From Chloroflexota bacterium (GTDB taxonomy: Bacteria > Chloroflexota > Anaerolineae > Aggregatilineales > Phototrophicaceae), in contig JAPPFH010000149.1 in the NCBI GenBank assembly GCA_028875185.1, positions 1 through 64,000 of the forward strand: 64,000 nucleotides of DNA, in the 5' to 3' direction. Positions 45,091 to 54,370 of this stretch are shown here, in pieces; position 1 is the first letter of the stretch, and each line of letters opens with the position of its first letter. The translations under genes were made by a program, and so were the position numbers. A model generated the notes under the pieces. The model did no database searches. It saw only the letters and a program-made list of their open reading frames with translations, and was not told the origin of the DNA.

Positions 45091-46062
45091 CTACCCAACC
45101 TCTTCCAACCGATCATGCGCCGGCGGCGGACTTGGCGAAAGCGCCGAAATCTCTTCATACCACTCCGGCGTCATCGCCACATCAAGCGCCGCCAGCGACG
45201 CGTCCAGCTGCGCCAGATTGCGCGCCCCGATAATTGGCGCTGTGATCGCCGGATGCGCCATCACCCAAGCCACCGCCAGCGTCGCCGGCTGGGTGCCGCG
45301 CTCTCGCGCATGAGCGGCGAAATCGGCCGCGGATTGATAATAATCAGCGACGCCATAACGCTTGCTATACATCCGGTTTTCAATGAGGCGTCCGGCATCG
45401 GCTTTGCCATCAGCCGCGTATTTGCCGGTCAACAGGCCGCCACCCAGCGGGCTGTAGGGGATGACGCCTATCTCTTCATTCGCCGCCATCGGCAAGATCT
45501 CCACCTCCGCCTGCCGCTTGACCAGGTTGTACATCGGCTGCAGGCATTCGATCCGCGCCAGCCCTTCCCGCGCCGCGATGCCCTGCGCCTTCATCACCTG
45601 CCAAGCCGCCCAATTGCTGACCGCCGGATAGAGGATCTTGCCTTGCCGCACGAGATCATCCAAAGCCCGCAGCGATTCTTCGACCGGCGTTTCCCCGTCG
45701 TAGTGATGCAAGAAATAAACATCAATGCGGTCGGTCTGCAGCCGCCGCAGGCTATCCTCGACGGCGATCTGAATATGCCGCCTCGACGCCCCGCCCTGAT
45801 TGACATCATCGCCGGTTTGGGAGACGACCTTGGTGGTCAGCACGATATCATCGCGGCAATCGGCAATCAGTTCGCCCAGGATCTCTTCCGAGCGGCCGCC
45901 AGCGTAAGTATTGGCGCAATCAAAGAAGTTGATGCCGACCTCGCGGCAGCGGCTAAACATCCGCGAGGATTCGGCTTCGTCAGCAATATCGCCAAATGAC
46001 ATCGTGCCAAAACAAAGCGATGAAACTTTCACACCGGTGCGTCCTAGAATCCGATAATCCAC
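45091..46062 (-). CDS. aldo/keto reductase
   Basis: The 323-aa TIM-barrel NADPH oxidoreductase has the tetrad D and Y (FFDCANTYAGGRSE), K (VLTTKV) and H (YFLHHYD), and a C-terminal cofactor region (PIIGARNLAQLDASL). It is the last gene of a five-gene leftward run with PhzF-like, amidase, amine oxidase and GNAT genes. In that setting it might reduce or oxidise aldehydes released by amine oxidation. That is inference; the sequence alone gives only a general AKR. Confidence 0.9.
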   Translation of the reverse strand: MDYRILGRTGVKVSSLCFGTMSFGDIADEAESSRMFSRCREVGINFFDCANTYAGGRSEEILGELIADCRDDIVLTTKVVSQTGDDVNQGGASRRHIQIAVEDSLRRLQTDRIDVYFLHHYDGETPVEESLRALDDLVRQGKILYPAVSNWAAWQVMKAQGIAAREGLARIECLQPMYNLVKRQAEVEILPMAANEEIGVIPYSPLGGGLLTGKYAADGKADAGRLIENRMYSKRYGVADYYQSAADFAAHARERGTQPATLAVAWVMAHPAITAPIIGARNLAQLDASLAALDVAMTPEWYEEISALSPSPPPAHDRLEEVG

Positions 46063-46106
46063 CTTACGACCCTTTCGTTAACGGTTGAAATACACTCGAT
46101 CCACAC

Positions 46107-46988
46107 TTATTCGTCGGCGGCCATGCGCCCTTGCGCCACCAGCTCCACCCGGCCGCCGACGCGTATGACGATCTCGGTCTCGTTGCGCTCCGCTTCAAGG
46201 TGGAGCAGCGAGGGGCGCCCGATTTGATATCCCTGCTCTGAACGCAGCGAAACTTTGTCGGCGCCGAAGTATCCATATTGAACGATGTACGCGGCGATGC
46301 AGCCGTTAGCGCTGCCCGTGGCCGGGTCTTCCGGCGCGCCATATATGTCGTCCAGTACGCGCACATGAATATCATTCGCGGCATCCAGCGTCTCGGCGCA
46401 GAATATCGCCGGCGCGATCGCGTCATGCGCCCCAAGGATCGCCCGCAGCCGATCCAGATTGACCCGCGCCCGCTTGACCGCTTCCAGCGATACCATCGGC
46501 GCCAACACGAAAGCCATACCGGTGGATACTTCTTGCAGCGGGAAACGCGTATCGATGTCTGCTTCCACCACGTTGAGGATTTGCGCAAGCTCAGTCGCCG
46601 TAAATGTATGCCCGAATTCAGGCGGATTCTGCCGCATCCACAACAAGCCGTCAGCCGAAAAAGTGACCGGAATCCGCCCCACCGGCAAGTTCAGCAGCAG
46701 TCTGTCAATTGGGCGCCCGATCAATTCGCGCTGGATAACGAAAGCCGTGCCCAGCACCGGATGCCCGGCGAAATCCACTTCGACCTCGGGCATGAAGACG
46801 CGCACGTTGTAGCCGCCATGTTCGGGCAGATTCGAGGTGACAAAGGTCGTTTCGGAGAAGTTTATCTCCTTCGCCAGTTGCTGCATAAGCGACCCCGGCG
46901 GATTGCCCAAATAGACCGCCAGTTGATTGCCGGTGTACTTTCGGCCGATGGTGAAAACATCAACGATGAAGAATTCCATACGCGACAT
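46107..46988 (-). CDS. PhzF-family isomerase-like protein
   Basis: The 293-aa protein has the two-lobed PhzF/DAP-epimerase fold, with FTIGRKYTGNQLAVYL, the catalytic Glu region FSETTFV, EVDFAGHPVLGTAFV and the second-lobe mark EDPATGSANG. PhzF itself isomerises a phenazine precursor, but most members have unknown substrates, and no phenazine genes are here. ATG 46988 begins one base after the amidase stop; a second Met follows three codons later. The tight spacing places it in the polyamine operon. Confidence 0.88.
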   Translation of the reverse strand: MSRMEFFIVDVFTIGRKYTGNQLAVYLGNPPGSLMQQLAKEINFSETTFVTSNLPEHGGYNVRVFMPEVEVDFAGHPVLGTAFVIQRELIGRPIDRLLLNLPVGRIPVTFSADGLLWMRQNPPEFGHTFTATELAQILNVVEADIDTRFPLQEVSTGMAFVLAPMVSLEAVKRARVNLDRLRAILGAHDAIAPAIFCAETLDAANDIHVRVLDDIYGAPEDPATGSANGCIAAYIVQYGYFGADKVSLRSEQGYQIGRPSLLHLEAERNETEIVIRVGGRVELVAQGRMAADE

Positions 46989-46989
46989 A

Positions 46990-47892
46990 TCAATTGCTCG
47001 TTTCTTGTTTAAGTGTATCTTTCCATTGTGATGGCGGCTCTTGCGCCACAGCCTGCAGCAAGCGGCCGTAGTGCTGCGGACGCCGCTGACGCAGCAGCGG
47101 GAAGAGCGACAGATACTGCTCGCGGACTTCTGCGCGCAATACCGCGTCGATGACCTCGTCGCGATCGCGGCTCGCCTGCGCCAAGACGCGCCCCAATGGG
47201 TCACAGATGAAACTGCTGCCGTAGAAGGTCACGGCGTTCTCGCGGCCCACCCGGTTGCAGGCGGCGATGAAGACGCCATTGGCAACGGCATGTCCGCGCA
47301 TCACCGTGCGCCAGGCATCCGCCGAGTCGAAATCGTCAGCGGTCGGCTCGGAGCCAATCGCTGTCGGATAATATATGAACTCTGCGCCTTCGAGCGCGTA
47401 TATCCGCGCCAGCTCCGGAAACCACTGATCGTAACAGGTCGGCGCAGCCAGCTTGACAGCGCCTAGATCATGCACCGGGAATTGAGCAGCGCCAGCGAAA
47501 TAATCGGTCTCGTGATAACCTTCGCCCGCAGGAATGTGCATCTTGCGCGTGAAGTGGCGCAACCGCCCGGAAGCGTCATGAATGGTCGCCGTGTCCCAAT
47601 AGCGGCCATCGGACGCGCGTTCGAAAAGGCTGCCGATGATATTAACGCCGTGCGCACTAGCGAGCTCGGCGAAAAACTGATCCGAGTCACCGTCATGCAG
47701 CGGTTCCGCCCAGGCGAAACCGGCCGGATCGCGCACGCCGGGGAAGTAAGGCAAGATGGAAAACTCGGGTAGGCAAATCAGCCCAGCGCCCGTCGCCGCC
47801 GCTTCCGCCACCAGCTCGCGATATAGCGCTTTGGTGGATTCTTGGTCGCCGGTCCAATGCCCCTGCGCCAAAGCGATATGAAGGTCTCTCAT
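46990..47892 (-). CDS. aguB: N-carbamoylputrescine amidase
   Basis: The 300-aa nitrilase-superfamily enzyme is predicted to release putrescine, CO2 and ammonia from N-carbamoylputrescine. The catalytic triad is E43 (CLPEFS), K117 (RKMHIPAGEGY) and C153 (CYDQWFPE). The stretches YYPTAIGSEP, MRGHAVANGV and TFYGSSFICDP are close to the AguB subgroup. The usual Ile before the Cys and the following Trp are Thr and Tyr here. No agmatine deiminase (aguA) is in the window. It lies 4 bp after the amine oxidase gene. Confidence 0.9.
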   Translation of the reverse strand: MRDLHIALAQGHWTGDQESTKALYRELVAEAAATGAGLICLPEFSILPYFPGVRDPAGFAWAEPLHDGDSDQFFAELASAHGVNIIGSLFERASDGRYWDTATIHDASGRLRHFTRKMHIPAGEGYHETDYFAGAAQFPVHDLGAVKLAAPTCYDQWFPELARIYALEGAEFIYYPTAIGSEPTADDFDSADAWRTVMRGHAVANGVFIAACNRVGRENAVTFYGSSFICDPLGRVLAQASRDRDEVIDAVLRAEVREQYLSLFPLLRQRRPQHYGRLLQAVAQEPPSQWKDTLKQETSN

Positions 47893-47896
47893 TTGG

Positions 47897-49159
47897 CTAC
47901 ATGCTCTCCATGATCTCTCTTGCCGCCCGCCGACCGGTGAAATAAGCGCCGTGCACCATCGCCGTCAAATGATGCGGCGCCGTCGCTTCGCCCGCCCAAT
48001 AGAGCGGCGGCGTCGCCACCGCCAGCTTCTCGCGCGCGTCATAGTGCCCGGGCAAGCAGACGCTGTATCCGCCCAAAGCGAAAGGATCATCGGGCCAATT
48101 GACCCAGCGCGCTTTGACAAATCGCAGGCTCGGATCCCCAATCTCCTCGCGCAATGTATCCAGTCCCTTTTGCAACGCGCCTCGTTCTCCCAGAGCAAGC
48201 ATCTCGCGGGCGTAATCACCAGTGACGAATCCGGTCCAGACCGTCGCGCCCTCCGCCCGCCCCAAAGACGGCGACCACCACATCGGCGGATTGCCCCGGG
48301 CGTAAATCGCGCCGATCGATGAGTCCAGCAGCGGTTCGGCGAACAGGTAGACCAGCTTCATCACCGGTCCCATCTTGAGTCCAGAAAGCGCCTCTCGCTT
48401 TTCCTGTGGCAAGGGCGGACTAAAGCGTACCCGATCCGACTGCAGCACACCAAGCGGCAAGGTTATCACGGCGGCGTCAGCCTCGAAATCAACTCCGTTT
48501 TCCGCGCATAACTTCACATCATCAGCCCAGTCAATCTCCCGTACCGCGAGATTTAGCCGTATATCCAGCCCATCCGCCAGCCGCTCGTAATATGAATCGT
48601 AGCCGTCCAGAATCCGATAGTCGCTGTAATCATCGCCGCCATCGCTGTCATTGAATAAATGCGCGTGCGCGGCCGCATTTAGCTGATCCATGCTTTCGCC
48701 CTCGGCGTTTGCGAAGGAGCGCCGCACGTATCGCAGCTGCTTTTCGCTGAAACCAATTCGCCGCAGGTAACTGCCGAGGTCTTCGTCTTTGCGGGCGGCA
48801 GGCGCATCGCCCAAATCCCACGAACGCGTAATATCCAACTCGGCCGACGCCGCCCTTGCGTCGCCCATGGTCAGCCAATCGCCTTCTTCAGTGCGAATCA
48901 TTGAGTCGTCAAGCTTGTTCCAGCGCCAGGTCCGCAAGCCCAGCTGCTCCACCCAGCGCCAGGTATTGACCTCGGGCGAGCGGCCATGTATTAGCTCAGC
49001 GCCGAATTCGACCGGGATATCAGCGAAGTCGCGGTCCGTCCAGACGCGCCCACCGATGCGATCGCGCGCTTCGAGCACCATTGCCTCGATGCCCGCTTGC
49101 GCCAAATGATAAGCGGCGGAAAGCCCGGCGATTCCCGCGCCGATAACGAGAACTTTCAT
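47897..49159 (-). CDS. flavin-containing amine oxidase (polyamine oxidase-like)
   Basis: The 420-aa FAD protein starts with the dinucleotide motif VIGAGIAGLSAAYHLAQAG and the GG motif ARDRIGGRVWTDRDF. It ends with the flavin-binding segment PLYWAGEATAPHHLTAMVHGAYFTGRRAA. The family oxidises mono- or polyamines to aldehydes with H2O2 release. Between an AguB gene and a divergent spermidine/putrescine transporter, a polyamine substrate is likely. There is no signal peptide, so it is cytoplasmic. Gaps to both neighbours are under 10 bp. Confidence 0.9.
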   Translation of the reverse strand: MKVLVIGAGIAGLSAAYHLAQAGIEAMVLEARDRIGGRVWTDRDFADIPVEFGAELIHGRSPEVNTWRWVEQLGLRTWRWNKLDDSMIRTEEGDWLTMGDARAASAELDITRSWDLGDAPAARKDEDLGSYLRRIGFSEKQLRYVRRSFANAEGESMDQLNAAAHAHLFNDSDGGDDYSDYRILDGYDSYYERLADGLDIRLNLAVREIDWADDVKLCAENGVDFEADAAVITLPLGVLQSDRVRFSPPLPQEKREALSGLKMGPVMKLVYLFAEPLLDSSIGAIYARGNPPMWWSPSLGRAEGATVWTGFVTGDYAREMLALGERGALQKGLDTLREEIGDPSLRFVKARWVNWPDDPFALGGYSVCLPGHYDAREKLAVATPPLYWAGEATAPHHLTAMVHGAYFTGRRAAREIMESM

Positions 49160-49168
49160 GCGCAGGAC

Positions 49169-50110
49169 CTATTCTTCATAGTCCGGATTGTCCCAGACAA
49201 TGAGCGCGCCGGCGTCCCCGGCGGCCGGCTCATCGCAGTAACCGGTCACAACGCGCACCGCGCGAAAGCCGCGATTCATTTGCATGGTCACGGTCGGATC
49301 GTTTATCTCGCCGGCGATCACTTTCTCGCCGTACTCAATCACATCCATATCGTCAGCGTGACGCTCGTAACCCATCAACATCCCGACCGCATAAAAGCCG
49401 CGCAGGTTCAGCCGCCGCGCCAAATCGAAGCGCGCCTCATACAAGCCGGTGCCGATGCCATGCCGCTGATACATCGAATGAACCGCCATCTCGACGCCAT
49501 ACAGCCAGTCGCCATCGGGTTCATGGGCGCTCAGCGTCATATCGCCGATGGCTTCGCGCCAGGGCAGAATGGGCGCGGTTGGCGGGCGCGAGGCGCGCAT
49601 GGTGGTCGCCATGCCGACGCAGTTGCCCGCGCTGGGTCCGCTGATGCGCTGCGCCGCGAACTGTCCTTGCGGGAAGCGCTCTATATGCGCCAGTATATCG
49701 TCCTCGGTGAAACAGTCGTCGCATTCTTCATCAGCATAGGGTCGTACCCCATAGGCACTCCACAAAGAGATGACAACGCTGGAAACATGCGCCGGCTTCG
49801 TGTTGAAAATGTCGAAGCCTGGCAACCTAATGAGGGCGCTGCCGCCGTCATAGTCTTTGAGCCACCACTCGTCGAAGTTGAAGACATGAATCTTTCGTCC
49901 GTCTTCAACGTAGTATTCAATGCCGTCTTCATCCACCTGGTATTCGCGCGTTTTCCTGCTTTCCTCCAAGAGATGCTTCTGTATTGAGGGCCAGTCGCGG
50001 TCAAGCGCTTGCCGCAGCGCCGCTATATTTTCATCGCTCTGGTCGCCGCCAATGGCAGCCTCCATTTTGGAGATTTGACTCTCGATGTCCCCATCGCTCT
50101 TTTTCGACAT
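49169..50110 (-). CDS. GNAT-family acetyltransferase with N-terminal extension
   Basis: The 313-aa protein has a GNAT core in its second half. Motif A is YQRHGIGTGLYEAR (acetyl-CoA loop Q/R-x-x-G-x-G), and the C-terminus is GALIVWDNPDY. This end matches the 212-aa GNAT at 56897-57535 (RRRGVGSLLYEAR, ATLIVWENPSY), so the two are paralogues. The first 110 residues are an extra helical, acidic part. As the first gene of the polyamine operon it may acetylate a polyamine or amine. GGGAG lies 4 nt before the ATG. Confidence 0.8.
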   Translation of the reverse strand: MSKKSDGDIESQISKMEAAIGGDQSDENIAALRQALDRDWPSIQKHLLEESRKTREYQVDEDGIEYYVEDGRKIHVFNFDEWWLKDYDGGSALIRLPGFDIFNTKPAHVSSVVISLWSAYGVRPYADEECDDCFTEDDILAHIERFPQGQFAAQRISGPSAGNCVGMATTMRASRPPTAPILPWREAIGDMTLSAHEPDGDWLYGVEMAVHSMYQRHGIGTGLYEARFDLARRLNLRGFYAVGMLMGYERHADDMDVIEYGEKVIAGEINDPTVTMQMNRGFRAVRVVTGYCDEPAAGDAGALIVWDNPDYEE

Positions 50111-50130
50111 GGCGCTCCCCCAGCGTTATT

Positions 50131-50176
50131 CCAATGGCAATGCGCATTGGGATACGATACTATCTCAATCTATTGT
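50131..50176 (+). promoter_or_regulatory. divergent polyamine promoter region with operator-like palindrome
   Basis: In the divergent gap of about 100 bp, CCAATG (50131-50136) and CATTGG (50145-50150) form an inverted pair around the 10-bp palindrome AATGCGCATT (50139-50148). A weak promoter, TTGGGA (50147-50152), 18 bp, TATTGT (50171-50176), overlaps it. One regulator could control both the pot and the catabolic operons from here. Confidence 0.35.
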
Positions 50177-50211
50177 ATGGCAAGTCCATGATATTAAGGC
50201 CGCGTCAACTC

Positions 50212-51069
50212 ATGGCATTTCGCCTGCGCCGCCTGCGGGAAAATGGGTCACTGCTCGCCTTGCCGACCGTCGCCTGGCTAGTCGTCTTTTTTGTGCTGCC
50301 GCTGGCTGTCGTATTGGTTTTCAGCTTCATGTCACGCGGGCGCGGCGGGGTCGCCATCCTGCCTTTCACGATTGAGCATTATGAGCGTACCTTCGGCGTC
50401 TTTTTTATCATCCTGCGGCGCTCAATTGGCTTGGCGGCTTTGACCACCGTCATCTGCCTCCTCCTCGGTTATCCACTCGCCTTTTTCATAAGCACAAGGC
50501 GCCGGCGCGTCCTGCGGCAGATCGCGCTCTTCCTGGTGATACTGCCCTTCTGGACCAATTTCCTCATCCGCACCTACGCCTGGCGGATCCTGCTGGGCGA
50601 GGAGGGCACGATCAATGGCGTCTTGCTGAGCCTTGGTTTGATTGGCGAGCCACTGTCGCTATTGAATACGCAGCTCGCTGTTGTGATCGGCTTAATTTAT
50701 GGCTTTCTGCCTTTTATGGTGTTGCCCATATACGCCTCGGTCGAGCGCTTTAATTTTCGCTATGTGGACGCGGCGCATGACCTGGGCGCCAATGACATCC
50801 GCACATTCCTGCGCGTCGTCCTGCCGCTTACGCTGCCCGGTGTGCTGGCCGGCTGCGCGCTGGTATTCATCCCGTCGGTCGGCGCCTTTGTCACGCCCGA
50901 TCTCCTGGGCGGCGCCAAGGGCTTGATGATCGGCAACTTGATAAACAAGCAATTCGGCGGCTCCGGCAATATGCCCTTGGGTTCCGCGCTTTCAATTGTG
51001 ATGATGGCTGTCGTTATGCTTTCGCTGTTGGTTTATATTTTCGCCAATCGGCGCGAGGCGGGAGACTGA
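50212..51069 (+). CDS. potB: spermidine/putrescine ABC transporter permease PotB
   Basis: The 285-aa permease has six membrane segments and the ATPase-contacting EAA-type loop DAAHDLGANDIRTFLRVVLPLTLPGV near residue 190. N-terminal LPTVAWLVVFFVLPLAVVL is typical of PotB. The start may be ATG 50188 or 50212; neither has a strong ribosome site. It opens a potB-potC-potD-potA operon, an unusual order with the ATPase last. Two bases separate it from potC. Confidence 0.93.
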   Translation: MAFRLRRLRENGSLLALPTVAWLVVFFVLPLAVVLVFSFMSRGRGGVAILPFTIEHYERTFGVFFIILRRSIGLAALTTVICLLLGYPLAFFISTRRRRVLRQIALFLVILPFWTNFLIRTYAWRILLGEEGTINGVLLSLGLIGEPLSLLNTQLAVVIGLIYGFLPFMVLPIYASVERFNFRYVDAAHDLGANDIRTFLRVVLPLTLPGVLAGCALVFIPSVGAFVTPDLLGGAKGLMIGNLINKQFGGSGNMPLGSALSIVMMAVVMLSLLVYIFANRREAGD

Positions 51070-51071
51070 GC

Positions 51072-51974
51072 ATGGCGCCGGCAGCGCAGTCACTCATCAA
51101 CCAAGGGTCCATGCGTCGCAACCGCGCCGTCCGCCGGCTCGGCCAGGTCGGGCTCTGGCTGAATCCCGTATTCGCATATTTTTTCCTCTGGGCGCCGATT
51201 CTGATTCTCGTTCTATTTTCGTTCAACGAAAGCAAGTCTGTGGCCTCATTCACCGGTTTCACACTGAAATGGTACAACAATATTTTGAACAATGTCATGG
51301 GCGCGGAACGAGCCTTCTCCACCGAGATTATGCTGAACGCCTTTCGCAACAGCCTTTTCGTCGGCGCCGTCGCCACCGCCATAGCCACCGTGCTGGGCAC
51401 TATGATAGCGCTAGCGATGGCGCGGGGCCGCTTCCCCGGCAAAAGCCTGATCGACAGCTTACTCTTCCTGCCCGTGGTCATACCGGAAATCACACAGGCG
51501 ATCTCGCTGGCGATCTTTTTCAAAGTGGCTTTCGATTGGATCGCCGGCATCAGTGGCGAGCGCGTCTTTCCCGGCTTTCATACAATCATCATCGCTCATG
51601 TCACCTTCAATATCTCTTTCGTCGCCATCGTCGTGCGCGCGCGTCTGGCTGATATGGACCCGCAGCTGGAAGAGGCTGCCGGCGATCTCGGCGCCAACCC
51701 CTGGCGAACCTTCTGGCGCGTCACTTTTCCCTTGATTCTGCCCGGCGTCGTCTCCGGCGCGCTGCTGGCATTCACCCTGTCGCTTGATGACTTCGTCATC
51801 ACCTTCTTCACTTCCGGCGTCGGCACCTCCACCCTGCCCGTGTTCGTTTATGGCTTGCTTAAGCTGACGGTGACGCCCGAGGTGAACGCCATCTCGACAA
51901 TCATGATGGTCTTAAGTACGCTATTGATCGGCATTTCGTTAGCCATGCAGGGGCGCACCGCGTCCCGCGCCTAG
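51072..51974 (+). CDS. potC: spermidine/putrescine ABC transporter permease PotC
   Basis: The 300-aa second permease has six membrane segments and the EAA loop EEAAGDLGANPWRTFWRVTFPLILPGV near residue 200. FSFNESKSVASFTGFTLKWY is the usual PotC region after the first span, and SLDDFVITFFTSG follows the loop. A basic N-terminal extension of 25 residues precedes the first helix. It pairs with PotB to form the channel. Confidence 0.94.
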   Translation: MAPAAQSLINQGSMRRNRAVRRLGQVGLWLNPVFAYFFLWAPILILVLFSFNESKSVASFTGFTLKWYNNILNNVMGAERAFSTEIMLNAFRNSLFVGAVATAIATVLGTMIALAMARGRFPGKSLIDSLLFLPVVIPEITQAISLAIFFKVAFDWIAGISGERVFPGFHTIIIAHVTFNISFVAIVVRARLADMDPQLEEAAGDLGANPWRTFWRVTFPLILPGVVSGALLAFTLSLDDFVITFFTSGVGTSTLPVFVYGLLKLTVTPEVNAISTIMMVLSTLLIGISLAMQGRTASRA

Positions 51975-52002
51975 TTCGCAATCACTATAGGAGGAATCTG
52001 TC

Positions 52003-53088
52003 ATGAAGAGACTAATGCTATTGCTTGCCATTCTCTGCCTGGTCGCGCCGGTCGCCATCGCCCAGGATATGGAGCATGAGCCCTGGACCTGCCCCGACGG
52101 CTACGAAGGCCAGACGCTGAGCATCTTCAATTGGTCGACATACATCGCCGAAGACACCGTGCCGAATTTCGAAGAAGCCTGCGGCGTCACCGTCAATTAT
52201 GACATCTACGAGAGTAACGAAGCGATGCTCGCGCGGATCCGCCAGGGCAATCCCGGATATGACATCATCGTGCCCAGCGGCGGCACCGTACAGCGCATGG
52301 CGGAAGAGATGCTGCTGATCCCGCTTGATCTGGAGATGATCCCCAACATCGCCAACGTCATTCCCGATTTGCTGGGCGCGGCGTACGACCCCGAGAACAT
52401 GTACTCCCTGCCCTATCAGTGGGGCACGGTCGGCGTTGGCTACAGCACCGAGGTCTTCCCCGATGGCATCAGCTCTTGGAACCAGGTCTGGGACCACGAT
52501 GGACCGGTGGCTTGGCTCGATGATCGCCAGACGATGCTCGGGATCGCGCATCTCTTCCTGGGCAACGACCCCAACACCACCGATGCCGCTGAGATCAACG
52601 CCGCCCGTGATTACTTGATCGAAAAAGGCGGCAATGTCGTAACCGTCGCCGCTGATGACGGCCAAGTTCTGCTCGAGCGCGGCGATGTCGATATTGCGGT
52701 CGAATACAACGGCGACATCCTGCAGATTTCATGGGATTGCGAATGCGACGACTACGCCTACGCCATACCGGAAGAAGGCAGCAACGTCTGGATCGACAAT
52801 CTCTCGATCCCCGTCGACGCGCCCAACCCCGAGCTGGCGATGGTCTTCATCGATTACATCCTTGATGCCAAGGTAGGGGCGGACTTGACGAATTACATCT
52901 GGTACGCCTCGCCCAACCAGGCGTCGATTGATTCCGGCTTCATCGATGAAGAGATCCTCAATGATCCCGCGATCTTCCCGCCGCCGGAGCAAGTGGCGAA
53001 TCTATTCGCCATCATTGATGTGGGCGCCGAAGCCGAAGAGTTGATCAACAACGCCTGGGATGAACTGCTCATCTTCCTCGGGCAATAG
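52003..53088 (+). CDS. potD: polyamine-binding protein PotD
   Basis: The 361-aa extracytoplasmic receptor captures spermidine or putrescine for the PotBC channel. A signal peptide of about 20 residues (basic start, hydrophobic core, AIA cut before Gln) is evident. There is no clear lipobox, so anchoring is uncertain. Mature-part phrases LSIFNWSTYIAEDTVPNFEEACG and YDIIVPSGGTV are typical of PotD/PotF. Four extra Cys (CP near the N-terminus, CECDD near 248) could form disulfides. A perfect AGGAGG (51989-51994) 8 nt before the ATG fits the high level expected of a binding protein. Confidence 0.94.
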   Translation: MKRLMLLLAILCLVAPVAIAQDMEHEPWTCPDGYEGQTLSIFNWSTYIAEDTVPNFEEACGVTVNYDIYESNEAMLARIRQGNPGYDIIVPSGGTVQRMAEEMLLIPLDLEMIPNIANVIPDLLGAAYDPENMYSLPYQWGTVGVGYSTEVFPDGISSWNQVWDHDGPVAWLDDRQTMLGIAHLFLGNDPNTTDAAEINAARDYLIEKGGNVVTVAADDGQVLLERGDVDIAVEYNGDILQISWDCECDDYAYAIPEEGSNVWIDNLSIPVDAPNPELAMVFIDYILDAKVGADLTNYIWYASPNQASIDSGFIDEEILNDPAIFPPPEQVANLFAIIDVGAEAEELINNAWDELLIFLGQ

Positions 53089-53114
53089 CCTGATTGCGCG
53101 CTACCGAATGTATA

Positions 53115-53142
53115 TGTAGGGGCGACCCAGTGGGTCGCCCGC
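53115..53142 (+). repeat. dispersed TGTAGGGGCGA palindromic repeat, copy 2
   Basis: TGTAGGGGCGACCCA (53115-53129) and TGGGTCGCCCGC (53131-53142) form a perfect 10-bp stem around a single G. It sits within the 77-bp gap between potD and potA, so it is transcribed as an RNA hairpin and could shift expression between the abundant binding protein and the ATPase. Confidence 0.75.
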
Positions 53143-53165
53143 CGGAGCGCAAAGGGCTAACTCAA

Positions 53166-54293
53166 ATGACAACTTACGATGTCGAATTGATTGACATCGT
53201 CAAGGATTTCGAATCCGGCGGGGGGCGCGTCCGCGCGGTCGACAAGGTCAGCGTACAAATTGCCGATGGCGAATTCTTCGCGCTGCTCGGCCCCAGCGGC
53301 TGCGGAAAGACAACGACCCTGCGTCTCATCGCCGGCTTCGAGCAGCCGACGGCGGGGAAAGTCCTCATTCGCGGCATCGCAATGGAAGGCATCCCAGCCT
53401 ACCACCGGCCCGTCAACACCGTGTTTCAAGATTACGCCCTCTTCCCCCATATGACCGTCGAGCGGAACATCATGTTCGGCTTGCAGATGGAAGGCGTCGG
53501 CAAGAAAGAGGCGCTCAAGCGCGCGCAGGAAGCGCTCGAGATGGTGCGCCTGCCCGATGTTGGCACGCGCAAACCACACCAGTTGTCGGGCGGTCAGCGG
53601 CAGCGGGTCGCCTTGGCGCGCGCGCTGGTCAAGCAGCCGGCCGTGCTCCTGCTGGATGAACCGCTTGGCGCGCTTGATCTCAAGCTGAGAAAAAACATGC
53701 AATATGAATTGAAGGCGCTGCAGCGCGATGTGGGCATCACCTTCATCTACGTGACGCACGATCAGGAAGAGGCGATTACGATGGCTGATCGCATCGCGGT
53801 GATGAACGACGGGCTGATGCTGCAGATCGGTACGCCCAGGGAAATATACGAACATCCCGGCACGCACTTCGTCGCCGACTTCATCGGCGAGACAAACTTC
53901 ATCCCGGCGACGCTGCTGGAACGCGGCGCCGACGGCATCGGCAGCTTGCGTTTGACCGATGATACCGTCATTCAGGCGCGGCTTTCGCATACCTTGCAAC
54001 GCTCCAGCGGGTCGGTAACTGTGGCCATCCGCCCAGAGCGTATCGGTATCTCCAGCATCCACAATGCATTGCGGGGCGCCGCCGATTCGGGCGACGTCAC
54101 GATGCTTGACGCGCTGCTGGTAGACAGTCAATACATCGGCACGGACACGCGCTACACCGTTCGAATCGGCGACGCGCTAAATTTGGTCGCCCGCGTTCAG
54201 AATATCAGCGAACGGGACAGCGCCGCTCTTGCCATAGGCGAGCCGGTCACTGTATCCTGGCATCGTTCTAGCACGACCGTCCTCGATCGCTAG
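53166..54293 (+). CDS. potA: spermidine/putrescine ABC transporter ATPase PotA
   Basis: The 375-aa ATPase drives polyamine uptake. Walker A is GPSGCGKTTTLR (near residue 40), then Q-loop VFQDYALFPHMTV, signature LSGGQRQRVALARAL, Walker B VLLLDEPLGALD and switch YVTHDQEEA. The C-terminal 130 residues are the TOBE regulatory domain (VTVAIRPERIGI). ATG 53166 is chosen because the upstream part of the frame is repeat sequence; AAGGG lies 9 nt before it. Confidence 0.95.
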   Translation: MTTYDVELIDIVKDFESGGGRVRAVDKVSVQIADGEFFALLGPSGCGKTTTLRLIAGFEQPTAGKVLIRGIAMEGIPAYHRPVNTVFQDYALFPHMTVERNIMFGLQMEGVGKKEALKRAQEALEMVRLPDVGTRKPHQLSGGQRQRVALARALVKQPAVLLLDEPLGALDLKLRKNMQYELKALQRDVGITFIYVTHDQEEAITMADRIAVMNDGLMLQIGTPREIYEHPGTHFVADFIGETNFIPATLLERGADGIGSLRLTDDTVIQARLSHTLQRSSGSVTVAIRPERIGISSIHNALRGAADSGDVTMLDALLVDSQYIGTDTRYTVRIGDALNLVARVQNISERDSAALAIGEPVTVSWHRSSTTVLDR

Positions 54294-54370
54294 CCTATCC
54301 CGCCATATCGCTCTGCGCCTCGACTCGTGCTATCATTTGGATTCAGACCGACGAGGATGCGCTAAAACCC

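Noticed and set aside
46064..46588. 174-codon leftward frame within the PhzF-like gene
   Set aside because: It is an alternative frame of a gene with clear PhzF motifs; its composition is Arg/Trp-rich as expected of a shadow.
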